Below, piece by piece: positions 9,887 through 19,974 of a stretch of 27,791 nucleotides of DNA. Each line of letters opens with the position of its first letter. The first letter of the stretch is position 1. The DNA comes from Flammula alnicola. Its lineage: Eukaryota; Basidiomycota; Agaricomycetes; Agaricales; Strophariaceae. The translations under genes and the position numbers were made by a program. The stretch spans positions 1 through 27,791 of the forward strand of contig JADNRV010000513.1 of NCBI GenBank assembly GCA_015499995.1, written 5' to 3'. Below the pieces are notes generated by a model. It was not told the DNA's origin and did no database searches. It saw only the letters and a program-made list of their open reading frames with translations.

Positions 9887-10025
9887 CAAAGTTGGGCAGC
9901 AAAGTTGGGGGCAAAGTTGGGCGGCAAATCGTGCTCCCGACCACGATTTGCACCTCAATTTGTCTTCCAACTTGATCAAAGTTGGGATCAAAGTTGGGAC
10001 CCAAGTTGCACCCAAGTTTGGCTGT
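9887..10025 (+). repeat. Degenerate CAAAGTTGGG repeats with a central palindrome
   Basis: CAAAGTTGGG-like words recur near 9887, 9900, 9912, 9977 and 9989, with degraded forms to about 10020. Between the two groups is a perfect 10-bp inverted repeat, GCAAATCGTG (9924-9933) and CACGATTTGC (9942-9951), with an 8-nt loop. It may be a relic of a small mobile element or a local slippage product. Confidence 0.5.
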
Positions 10026-10632
10026 CGTGAAACACCCTATTGGAGAAGGTGCAGCCATCATCGAGCGAGGTGCATAAGGGACTGGGGTGAAGTTAGGCGG
10101 CAAATTTTGCATGCTAAATTCGTCAAAGCCTGAGGGCGGTCCAAAGCGGCGCGCTTTCTGAGGCGGAGGTTCACCGTGAGGTTGGCGGTTTGGCGGACCA
10201 CTCTCCTAGTGGATAAGACTTTCTGACAACCTCGGACGGACGTTTGGTTAGTACCTATAAGATTGCCCGATACGAACACCATCACAAGAAACAATCTATC
10301 AACTTGGTTGTGCGGGCCGAGGCTGCGCCCGGCGTTACGAGTCCTTTTATTATATCACTCCCCTAATTCATGGTTCAATATTCGTCTTCTGCATCCATTT
10401 CTAATAACTAGTTTCTAACAACTTATCACTTTTTGACATTTCCATTCATGTGCCATGTTTAATCCATTTGACCTGATAGCCATTTTACACCTGGATTCAG
10501 AAGGAAAGCCTTGGTAAGAAATTCATTCAAATTATAAGAATAGTTAAATAATTATATTGAAAAATATCTAGTACATCTGAGACCAAGTAAATACTATGAG
10601 CTGCATACACTCATTGAAGGGATGCACAGGCT
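10026..10632. other. Unassigned region, no supported gene
   Basis: About 600 bp. A TATA-like CCTATAAGAT near 10255 and a GC-rich CGGGCCGAGGCTGCGCCCGG near 10315 resemble parts of a fungal LTR, but no partner repeat or boundaries are visible. The rest is AT-rich and featureless. Confidence 0.3.
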
Positions 10633-10759
10633 GTGGCATCTAGTAGGGTAGTCAAGATTCAAAAGCATGGCTCAGTGATCAGTGTCAAAATGATAGGAAA
10701 TGATACGCGTGAGTGGGTGCTCCACGGTGAGCAGGTTTGTGGGGGTTCAGTGTCCGATG

Positions 10760-11530
10760 TCAGTGCTGCGCGTACATTAGCGAGGGAAGGGGAGGCATGG
10801 CGAGGCTGCGACCTCGAACTCTGTTCCACTCGAGAAAAGGTGTGTCTGTGGTGTGGGTAATATATACCTTGTTCCCCAAAATCCTTCCAGAAGAGCGATT
10901 GCTGGCATCATTCATCGTTGCCGTTGGTCGCATGTTACTGCATGTGCCAGGATTGTCCTTGTGGTTGAAGGTGGCGAGGGCACGGTGGCGGCCACAGGTG
11001 CGTCCTACACAAAAAAATGGAGGGTGGATAGTTAGCAGGGTCGTGTGGAGTGAAAGGATAGGGTTGAGGGCATACTCACCTGTCTGATACTCCTTGGGCA
11101 CCTGTGTTTGTGGTCAATGTCGGGGTTTGCATATGCAGGGTGCAGTCCTGTGGCTGCTCCGTGAAGTGGGAGGTCAGTTCAGAACCCACTGGGCGGAGAT
11201 TACAATGGCGTGGGCTTTTGGTTGGTCGAAGGAAAGGCAGGGGAGGCCACAAGCGACAGGATGGCCTCAAGGCTGGTTCTAAATGAAAAAGGAAGGGGTG
11301 GGGGGATCAGCGGAGCCGTACAGGTTGGATCGCCACGTACTTTGTTTTGTTTCCCTGGTGTTCATGCTGCAGTGGGGGGTGGGCCAGTACCCACGGTGTC
11401 CGCATCTGCAAGAAACGGGGATGGCAGGGGTTAGCAGCAGGGTAGGGGGTGGTGACCACATACCTGGCGCCATTCGTCAGCTCCTGCTTCCTCCGGGCAC
11501 CCTTCCTCACTGGCATCATCGGGTTCCGTA
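10760..11530 (-). other. Splice signals suggesting remnants of a minus-strand gene
   Basis: On the minus strand, GACAG followed by GTGAGT (about 11080) and TGTGTAG before GACGCACC (about 11005) look like an intron of about 75 nt. GCCAG followed by GTATGT (about 11462) and TTTCTTGCAG before ATGCGG (about 11406) look like a second. The exonic frames between them are open but Pro/Arg-rich and I recognise no family. I cannot build a complete model and regard this as weak evidence for a degraded gene. Confidence 0.25.
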
Positions 11531-12249
11531 GCCGGCTTGCACGTGAAATGGCGCCGACGAGCCCTCTGGCTCACTGGCATCAGTTTTCATGGGTCCTTGT
11601 TGGCTCCATGGGTTCGCCGTGAGGGGAGCAACAGATGGCGACGGTAGCAGGTGGGAAGCAGTGGGTGATAAGGAGGTCGTGGCAAGCCGCAGCCCCTAAG
11701 AGGGCAGCAGCACGCGCTGCTAAAGCCCTCACATGAGGGCCCAGCACGACACAAGCCTGAGCTGTCATCTGCAAGAACGAAGGGCGAAGGTGGTGGGCCG
11801 TGGCAATGGTGTAGCTGAAAGTTCATATATTTTAAACTCCGCTAGGCATTGCCTGCCTGCCTGCCGTCGGGCATTAAACACCGAAAAGGTACACGCATCA
11901 AAACCGATTATAAATAAAAAGATGCCATCATTCCATCATTCCACAATAGGAAGGTTGTTCCTGCGGTATTCCAAGCGTAACGCTTTTTTCTGCGGAGGGT
12001 TGGGTAAAAAGAACGATTCCTATAAATAGGACTCGTAACAAGGAACTGCTAGAAATAACGCGACTTTTTTGGATTCCGATATTTGAGAGGGAGTATATGG
12101 TTGTATATTTACGGTAAGCACTAATTTACTTTCGTCTTCACGTAGGCGAACTGTGTGCATTCAAGGTCTTCCTCACTCTCTGCGACTCTTTGGCAGAAAG
12201 CTCGGATGAGCACTTCTTGTGCCTACTTGTATTGTAGGAGAAACGTGCT
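11531..12249. other. Unassigned region, no supported gene
   Basis: GC-rich to about 11830 with overlapping short frames on both strands, then AT-rich from about 11880. A TGCC tandem run near 11850 is the only repeat noted. No gene is supported. Confidence 0.35.
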
Positions 12250-12850
12250 TGATGTCTAGAGATTGTTATGCCAGATGCAGGAATCTTTGACTAAGTGGTA
12301 AGTGATCACAGGCCTCTTTAGATGTAGGAATTACTCACCGCGATAGCCTTGCACGACATGTTAACTTTCGAACATAATTGGGCATTTTCGGGAAGGTCAG
12401 CCACAAAATAAAGGATCAAATGTAGCATCGGACTGCACGCCTGCCAGATGTTGCATTCAAGTCAGTGGGCTTGAAGGCACTTGGGTGCATGGACATCATC
12501 TTCTTTTCCGGGAAATGTATCGGTGACTACGATAGGACTGTGGGTGTATAGTGTCAAGAAACCTGAGCTCGAAGGGACAGGAAGGCGGAGGGTAAGTCTG
12601 AATTCATTGCCGTCTTCGAACAGCCCTTCCACGGGTGCCTGGTGAATAATTTCAACAGGAACTCCCAAGTAAGTCTGGACTCTCGCCTACCTTCTGTTTC
12701 ACATGCAGAAATTCTACATTGTCTTGCCGAAATAGATATTGCAGAGGCCGGTCGGGCAAAAGTGCATCAGGTGCGACAACATGGTGCATTTCCCCGTTGA
12801 TGCACTTGTCAATGGTGGTAGACTGCTGTGGTGACCGAGACATCTTTGAT
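12250..12850 (-). pseudogene. Decayed copy of the 4781-5616 gene family
   Basis: The minus-strand translation contains YLFRQDNVEF, then after an intron (GTAGGC at about 12693 to TTCACCAG) NEFRLTLRLPVP-x4-GFL and SPIVVTD. These align with YLSWQDDVEC, EFTLTLRVRVPP-x5-GFL and SPTVIID of the intact gene. A TGA near 12464 interrupts the frame. Beyond it, WQACSPMLHLILYFV matches the intact copy's WQSRVLMLEMMLYFV. A further donor GTGAGTAA and a tail IPASGITIS correspond to the other copy's MPASRTSIS. The conserved intron positions show common descent; the stop codon marks it as broken. Function unknown. Confidence 0.55.
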
Positions 12851-13294
12851 GGCTTTTTGGGTGAAAGGTGGATGAGAGGAAATGCGTCTTCTCCACTGAA
12901 CTGGTGTTGCAGAGATGATCAAACGCAGGACCTTTAAACTGCAAATGGGTAAGGAGTCAGGGTCAGAGTCCAATGCACGAGTCATATCTTGGCGGGTCAT
13001 ATCTCCCTGCGCATGGGTCTGCCCATTGATTGACTTCGGACCATATTGAAAAATAAACTCACTTGGTTCTTGAATAAGATTCTCCCAGCCGACTTCCCAT
13101 TTTTCTTTGACGGTGGTACCCAACTTGAAGATATATGAAACCTTCATATTGGCATTGATGGTTGTTAGGCTGACGATTGGAAAGGGCAATGGCAAGCACA
13201 CCAGCAACCGCATCCGCGTGAAGCCAGTGCATTTACCAACTGAGCCGAGGAGGCTGTTTGTCACTAGATTGCTTGAAATTCGAGGACAGGACAT
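12851..13294 (-). other. Possible minus-strand exons upstream of the decayed copy
   Basis: An open frame of 161 codons (13294-12809) starts MSCPRISSNLVTNSLLG. A good intron lies inside it (GTGAGT at about 13060 to CCCATTTGCAG at about 12935), so only the first 75 or so codons would be one exon. It may be the 5' part of the decayed gene, whose N-terminus cannot be aligned with the intact copy, or an unrelated fragment. No family recognised. Confidence 0.3.
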
Positions 13295-13842
13295 CCTGAA
13301 GACATAGAATAAGTGACTATTGACGTATTTAATTTATACATGGAGAAAAGTTAGAAATAATTGCGACGGCAAATAATTCGGACGAGCATGCTGCATCTCT
13401 ACTTGTAAAGTAGAAGAAAAGGCAGGAAAGAGATGTGCGATTATAAGACGGTCGAACGCGTCATCGAGCTGTGTTGTCAATGTCGTTCAACTTCAACATG
13501 TACAAACAGTTCGCTCGCGCTCGCGAGCGAACTGTTTGCATGTGTTTTGAACAATCATGTTGGCGCGTGCCACGTGGTCAACATGTACAACTTCAAGCAT
13601 CTCAGTGCGCGAACATGGTGCGCGATAACAGCAACCCATCCCCAATCTTGGATTCGACAGTGACGCACCTTTGCGCCTATGATCCTGTTGCATCAACCAC
13701 CCTTCCAACGCATCCAAGGTGTTGACTTTTTCTTATATATACAATAGAACACCTGGGAATGACCACATATTCCACATCCAGATTCCTGAGTGGTTTTACG
13801 CAATTCAGTTGAAGGAGATCCTGAAATAGCCCGACGTCCTCC
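13295..13842. other. Gap containing a strong palindrome
   Basis: Overlapping short frames on both strands at 13433-13725 span the palindrome at 13503-13538, and none is splice-supported. A near-repeat of the word CAACATGTACAA on both sides of the palindrome hints at a small inverted-repeat element. No gene supported. Confidence 0.4.
13503..13538. repeat. Perfect 17-bp inverted repeat
   Basis: CAAACAGTTCGCTCGCG (13503-13519) and CGCGAGCGAACTGTTTG (13522-13538) are exact reverse complements separated by 2 nt. The symmetry continues weakly outward through CATGT words. As DNA it can extrude a cruciform; as RNA it is a very stable hairpin. Confidence 0.9.
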
Positions 13843-13864
13843 TTGAATTCCTGCCTCTACTCAG

Positions 13865-14143
13865 GTGTCATTGGAGGCCGCATTTATTTCCTTAGTATTC
13901 CGACAGCCATTGAACCACGAACCTCTAAACTTCTGGGGATCCCAAGACAAGAAAACCAATTGGCAGCATATCCGCCTAGCCATTCCGAATCCTACACCCG
14001 CAACTCATGGTCAGGACCGCCAATTCTCTAAGTCAAATGGAAGGATCTTGGTTGCCAACAGATGGGCCAGCGACATACCTGATGATTCACCGAAATCTTT
14101 TGCTCTCTTCAAGAAAAGACTTGGGTGGCTGTTTACCCGATGA
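13865..14143 (+). CDS. Hypothetical open frame, fragment
   Basis: A 92-codon plus-strand frame reads FWGSQDKKTNWQHIRLAIPN in the middle and ends KRLGWLFTR then TGA. The composition is balanced and looks protein-like rather than low-complexity, but I recognise no family and see no clear start or splice context. It may be a fragment of a degraded gene. GTG at 13865 is the formal start of the frame and is probably not a true initiator. Confidence 0.25.
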   Translation: MSLEAAFISLVFRQPLNHEPLNFWGSQDKKTNWQHIRLAIPNPTPATHGQDRQFSKSNGRILVANRWASDIPDDSPKSFALFKKRLGWLFTR

Positions 14144-14450
14144 CTATTACAGTTTGTAAGTGTCTATACCTGCCACTCAATTTGAGCATACCGATGACCA
14201 GTGGTTCCAAAGCGTTCTTGGTACTCACTTTCAACAGGCTCTTGCTCTCTGCTACGCTTCGCGAGAAGCCAATCCTAATCACAACAACCAACTAAAAACA
14301 TCCTGTCACTCAATTTCTCGCATCATTAGGTGAAAGGGAATTACTTCCTCCCGATTCACCCAACGACCCGTCAAGAAAAGACCACGGCGAGGCCGGAGAT
14401 GTCAAACTACTCGACAGCCTTGAGGAAGTCAACCTATGCTGCCCCACATC

Positions 14451-14458
14451 GTCACTGG
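14451..14458 (+). repeat. Target-site duplication, left copy
   Basis: GTCACTGG immediately before the MITE terminus TAGTGCTTG; identical to 15046-15053. Confidence 0.85.
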
Positions 14459-15045
14459 TAGTGCTTGAAAGTCCGGTTAGGTCCGGTTTTTGGGTACCTA
14501 GAGACTCTAACCGAGACCGAGACCGGTTAGCCTTTGCTTCCAGACCCTAAATAACCTAACCTAACCGCAAAAAACCGCAAAAAACCGGTTAGTTGCAGTT
14601 AGTAACTGGTTAGGACCGAAAATATTAAAAACCGGTTATAACCGGTAGTAACTGCATATTTATGACTTAGTACAATTTATCGTCCTTCATTCCAGCTTCA
14701 AATCGACCCTGGGAACGTTAAATTCGGTAAAGAACTGACTGAGTTATGATTTTATTACATGCTATCTACTCTTTTGACTGATATTTTATGGTTTTGACTG
14801 TAACTCAGTCAGTTTTTGACCTAAAATTATGGTCCAGGGCTTGTTTTAACGGGAAAAATCAGGGCTAAAAATAATCCGTGATAACCGGTTATAACCGGTT
14901 ACTAACCGGTCCTATAACCGCAAAATAACCGGTTAGTCAATCCTCGGAAACCACTAACCACTAACTGCAGTCCGGTTATTTGCAGTTAGAGGTCCGGTTA
15001 GGTCTCGGTTATTTTGCAGTTAACTAACCTAACTTCCAAGCACTA
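14459..15045. mobile_element. Non-autonomous hAT-type MITE (587 bp)
   Basis: The left end reads TAGTGCTTGAAAGT and the right end, reverse complemented, TAGTGCTTGGAAGT, so the terminal inverted repeats match at 13 of 14 positions. The flanking 8-bp direct repeat GTCACTGG is perfect; 8-bp duplications are the hallmark of the hAT superfamily. The subterminal regions are packed with AACCGGTTA/TAACCGG words in both orientations, as expected of transposase-binding sites. No coding capacity is seen. Confidence 0.88.
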
Positions 15046-15053
15046 GTCACTGG
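15046..15053 (+). repeat. Target-site duplication, right copy
   Basis: GTCACTGG directly after the MITE terminus CAAGCACTA; identical to 14451-14458. Confidence 0.85.
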
Positions 15054-15216
15054 TGCAAGCGGTGCAACTGCATGTGGTGTGTACGATATGTGCACAACGG
15101 ACACTTGGAGGATGGAGTTGTGCTTGCCGGGCAGTGAGTCAACTTGTGACTTGCGTGACAGGTCCCGCCACTCACAACACCCCAAAAGTTTTACTTCTTA
15201 ATCTTTCCCTTCATTT

Positions 15217-18047
15217 ATGGCCCGAGGACGGAAGCCAAAACACGTATTGCCTGACTGTAAGTTCGAGTAGTGGACTTCATTATTTATACTTATACTGCAA
15301 TTTCAGTTGTACAGTTATCGGACGATGGCAAGAAGGTCTTATGCCAGCTATGTCACACTGGAACTGGGACCACGGGCAAGGGATGGATGAGGAAAGACAG
15401 TCTCCCTAATCACTTGAAGTCAGACACCCATGCGAAATGTCACAGCGAACAAGAGATCTCTCAATCCATTCAGAGAGCTGGGGATCGAGCTATGAGGGAA
15501 GAAAGTACAATGGAAGAGACCATGGACCTCGTTACCCTTACATCAATCACTCAATCTGCAGTTGCGACAAAAGAACAGGTTCCAAGACCAAGTGACGAAG
15601 AAAGAGCAATGTGGGACGACTTCATGCACTGCACTGAAGTCTTCGATGCGGGAGTTGAACATATGCTTGATGCAGCTGAAGAGAGAAAGCGTTTAGAACG
15701 GGAGGCTATTGAATTCGATCTCTGGCATGACTCCCTGCCAGAACAGGACTTAAACATTGGAGAAAGCGTGTTGGATGAACTAGAACAAGAGGATGTCCTG
15801 ACTGAGCTTTTGCAGAATGCACGTACATATTCAGTGCATTGTTGTTCTGGATTTCAATGACCTCATCTCTGGCATTAGATTTGGATCAACCCGATGCGGC
15901 GGACCTCCTTAATGAAGAGTTGGGAGGTGCACATCAACCTCAAACTCATGATGCTTGGTTTCCATATGAATCAAAGACGGTAAGCTAACCAGCTAACACT
16001 CTAACCACTGCTTAAACTCATCCGTCTCATATTTTAGATGTTCCTCCTTGACACCCTTGACAATCTCCCGAGGATGAAAATCTCTAACTCTCTCATGAAG
16101 GTCTTGCTATGGATACTCCGTGAAGTTGGCGCTCGTGATGTTCCCACTTTATATCGCCTTCGGCAGGTGCAGGCCACACTACGGAAGACTGGTGTACCGA
16201 CTATACAACACAAGTCCCCAAAAGGGAATATCTACTCCATAAACGACCCACGTACTCTTGTGGCTATGGTGTGCAACGCAATCGTCTTTACATCAGCGAT
16301 CAAACTCACATGTCCTTTTCTGCCTAGGATTGGGCCAATCCCACTGTATGCGATTACATCCGTCGTTATCCAGTAATTCCCCCAGATGGTGTAATATCAG
16401 AAGTATATCATGCGCAGAAGTGGATGGAGGTTGATCCCCACGTTTTAAGCCCTATGTATGATGCTGGCAACTGCCACTACTACATTGATGAGCTTGCTGT
16501 CCTTAAGAATGGAAAGTTCATCATTCCACTGCGGTGGTTGGAGGATACAGACAGAAAAGTCTTTGCAGATGCTTATTCTGTTAAGTTTAATTCACTGGTA
16601 CGAGGTTTTCTCTTATGAGTACAACCGGTTCAAGGCACTAAATGTACCACAGTCTGTTGCCAGTGTGGATGATAGCAAAATGATTCGAGTTCAGGCTTCA
16701 GATTTAGAGCATAATTTTCTGGATTTGAACGACATGCAGTTGGCTCTTACCTGGGACAGTGAGTCTTGGAAATTTTTTGCCTTCTAATGAGATTCACTTA
16801 TGGCAAACAGGCAGAACTATCACTGCTGGATATCCAGCGCGCATGCCCAACCCAGATAGAGCCTTGGCAGAAGGAGATCCCCTGTACACTAGCTGGATAG
16901 ACGTGTTTGGTGACGATGTATCTGGCAACATATCCAAGAGCTACAACAAACATTCGAATATTTATCTCAGCCATCGGAACTTACCGCGGAAACTGCTTCA
17001 GCAAGAATTCCATGTACATTTTGTTTCAACTTCTCCAGTCGCTAGCGTGCCTGAGCAATTTCATGGAATAAAGCAGACTATTGAGTACGTTCAAGCCACT
17101 TTACTACAAATTGATACTAAAGATCCTTTTATAGGTCAACCCATAAGAAGCCTGTGAAGGTTCGACATGGCACGACAGGCGCATCAATACGGTTCAAGAT
17201 ATACGTTAATAGTGAGCCAGGCGACAACCCAGCCCAAAGCGAAGTCAGTGGCCACATTGGCGGAAACGGAAACCACCTGTGCAGAAAGTGCGATGCTGGC
17301 GGTACAAAGGAAGTTAAGCAAAGTGATGATGGATATCATCAACTCTTTAAAGTAAGCAATCTTGGCATTCTTTTTTCTCTGTCTTTAACTAGCTCAGACT
17401 GTTTAGCTGGGAAGCGCTCGTTCGGGTGCAGCAGTCCTCTCGGAAGTGAAGTCTCAGGTTAAATTGGCCTGTTTGGGTGTTGCTGCTAAAGTCGACAAAC
17501 AGCAGACTGCAACAGGTATCAAGGATGCCTACACCCAATTTTGGATTGATCATCTGATAGAACATGCACGAACATTGAAAAAGGAGAACCCTCACCGCAC
17601 AGACTCCGATATCCAGAAGGACTTGCTCCAATGGGTGGAGGATCGTAAAAGCGATATCTATAACCCTTACCTGGAATTGGATGGTGAGCACTTGTTCAGG
17701 GTTTGCGAGCACAACTGTTTAGGATTTCTGGCAGGTTTTGATCCAGTGGTAGATACTCCGGTGGAAATCCTCCATACCATTCTTCTCGGTGTGGTGAAAT
17801 ATCTCTGGCACGGCTCACACACATCATGGACACCTCATCAAAAGCAAACATATTTGGTTCGACTACAATCAACAAATACATCTGGTCTCTCAATTCATGC
17901 TATTCGTGCCAACTACATCATGCAATATCCTAACTCACTCATTGGGCGACAGCTCAAAACCATTGCTCAGGTCAACGTTTTTCATGTCTACGATCTTGTG
18001 GACAACACACAGTTTCTTCTTACCAAGGCAGTTGGAGAGCTCGCCGC
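15217..18047 (+). pseudogene. Plavaka-like (CACTA-type) transposase, frameshifted and 3'-truncated
   Basis: Nine exons can be followed: 15217-15256, 15307-15822, 15879-15979, 16038-16268, 16328-16758, 16811-17084, 17135-17351, 17407-17683 and 17735-18047, with GT-AG introns of about 50-60 nt and matching phases. The start MARGRKPKHVLPD leads into a zinc-finger-like stretch (CQLC, then HLKSDTHAKC). Family-typical blocks follow: [104 protein letters not shown] and TPVEILHTILLGVVKYLWH. In Agaricomycetes these belong to Plavaka DNA transposons. One single-base frame change lies near 16590, between VKFNS and [11 protein letters not shown]. After AVGELAA at 18047 homology stops where the next element starts, so the C-terminal part is missing here. 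Confidence 0.75.
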
Positions 18048-19508
18048 TGAGAGACCCGCTACGTGCTCAGCGACCTAAACAACACACACAACTGCAGAGC
18101 GAGATCCTAACTAGGTCGAGCGACGCTCTACTAGCTTCAGAAATATGTAGTGTGCTGTACTCCACAGTGTTTGTTTTATTTAGCTAGCTGACTTGTAGAC
18201 AGCGCCTCGCGGTTCGTTTAAAGTGGGTATGAGGGATTATTCAAATACACATTTTATCTCCGTTTCAAGCTTCGTTTTATCACAAGGATGAACGGTTTTA
18301 TTGATTTTAAGGTTTTATGTTTTTAGAAAAGCTCTCTAAGACGCTACTAGCTCGACTTTCGAAGCACTAGCTGCTCTGGAGGCTCGGAACTCGTCTGAAA
18401 CTAAGGCCGCACTATGCGCTACCTTCTGAACGATCTGCTAGCCCACTTGGACTCTGTTTCTGACTTTCTCTAGGCACTCTTCCGGCCTCTAAGCACTCTT
18501 CTGGCTTCTAAATTCTTGGACCTTGTCCTCAAGAACTTCTCTTTTAACACTAAGCCTTCTTCTGGCTTTCAAACGAACTCTATTGAAGTCAAACTGATCC
18601 TTTATTCGTCCTCTTTCTTACTAGACACTGCGTCTTAGCTCGAAATAAAACTGGGAAGAGATTGCTTAAGGTAATTAGCTACAGAAGTACATCTTTTATA
18701 CTACAGCTATGTGTGGTTCTGGTATGCGAATAAAATAGAGTAAAACATTCTTATCTTGTGTAAATAATGCCTGCAGGCAATGGGTATAGGGTTGAGTATT
18801 CCAGGTGACCAGCTAGCGGTCAAGGATTTGGAAATTCATCCCATTTTAGCGCGCTAGGACGCTCCTGACTTCCGCGTACCATGCGCATCATGCGTGCGTC
18901 TCGGCTAGCGGTGCCGCTTTATTCCGGATCTGCGGCCATCATTGATGCCGGTTCCTTCTTTCCTTTCTCATCTTATTACCACTTTTGGTAGTCCCCCGGG
19001 TAGAGGGTAGAGCGTGCGTCTAACTAACGCGTCCGCGTCCCGTGCGTTTCTCAGTAAGTCACAAGATACGCTCGCTAGTAGTCGACGCATTCGTGTCTAG
19101 CTCTCACTAGCTGTGTCTCGCGCTCCTAGTTGTAGTATTTTTGTAGCTAGCTATTCAGCAATACATTGATTGTACTGAATTCGCCGCGCACTATTTCCAA
19201 AGCATCCAGAAGTCTTTTAATTTATTCCCCATGGTGCGTTTATGCCTCGCTAGTCGTTTATGACTTATGCATTCTATGTTTCACTGTTTTCTAACTTTTA
19301 ACTGCCTCCCGGCTTATCATACGGACTCAGCTAGCTCTGAACCGCATCTGATTACCATTGTCACAGGTTATATGACAGCTAGTAGTTGCATAGCTAGGCT
19401 TCAGACTACTAACTTGGGTGCATTATAGTCTCTTTGTCTCGGTAATATTCCATAGGTAAAAGATGATATATTGCAAAATTCATGCGTGGCCGGTTTGCGG
19501 CCCTATCA
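18048..19508 (-). repeat. Probable 3' LTR of the Gypsy element
   Basis: The left boundary is exactly where the transposase reading stops, and the sequence there starts TGAGAGACCC. The right boundary CCCTATCA precedes a polypyrimidine run (a polypurine tract on the element strand). The limits thus give TG...CA ends and a length of about 1.46 kb. No good open frame lies inside. The second LTR is outside the window, so the call rests on boundaries alone. Confidence 0.6.
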
Positions 19509-19520
19509 TCTCCCCCCCAC
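19509..19520 (-). other. Polypurine tract (plus-strand primer) of the Gypsy element
   Basis: On the element strand this reads GTGGGGGGGAGA and abuts the inferred LTR start TGATAGGG, the expected place for the second-strand primer. A near copy of this tract with its neighbouring hairpin occurs at 22451-22486. Confidence 0.6.
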
Positions 19521-19974
19521 GAAATCTTGACTGTCCCCAGTCAACCGGACTCGTCCCTTGAGCACCACTAGTGGTCTGCTCTTTATTTCCTACTAGTTGA
19601 CCTTCTGTTTTATACGCTTTGTTTTCTAGTGCTGCTAGGCGAGTTGCAGCTTTGCTGCTAGCTCTTGGCGTCTCCTGTTCTTTGACTTTTGATGCGTACT
19701 TCCCGATTGGGTAAGTTGCATGGCACAAGCGCCCATCCCCGAACACAGATCTATTTTTAGCCTGCTCTGTATCTCTAGCGCCGCTCCTTCCCTCTAGGGA
19801 ATTGTTAAGCTCAGGCTTTCGCGATCGCCCTCCCGTGCTCGCTTTCCACCATTTTCTTTTATTTTCTTCCACATTCTTCGGGGTTCGGTCACTCCCGGCC
19901 GTTCACGTGTCCCCTGCCTTTTTAACTTCGAAAAGTTCAACTTTTTCTTTCTCTCCTTCTTTCATTTCCCAACC
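19521..19974 (+). promoter_or_regulatory. Region between polypurine tract and orfA start
   Basis: It opens with a hairpin, TTGACTG (19527-19533), loop TCCC, CAGTCAA (19538-19544). Near the orfA start it becomes pyrimidine-rich (CTTTTTCTTTCTCTCC, about 19941-19960), a common basidiomycete leader pattern. No strong TATA box is seen. A 130-codon minus-strand frame here crosses the polypurine tract into the LTR and is not considered coding. Confidence 0.45.

Noticed and set aside
10250..10345. Possible solo LTR (TATA-like box plus GC-rich hairpin)
   Set aside because: No matching second copy, no TG...CA boundaries and no target-site duplication visible.
15043..15060. Plavaka 5' terminus starting CACTGGTGCAAGC right at the MITE junction
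   Set aside because: Attractive, but no matching inverted terminus is inside the window, so it is not listed as a feature.
19480..19872. 130-codon minus-strand frame near the LTR
   Set aside because: It crosses the polypurine tract and LTR edge, has biased composition, and lies antisense to the orfA leader.
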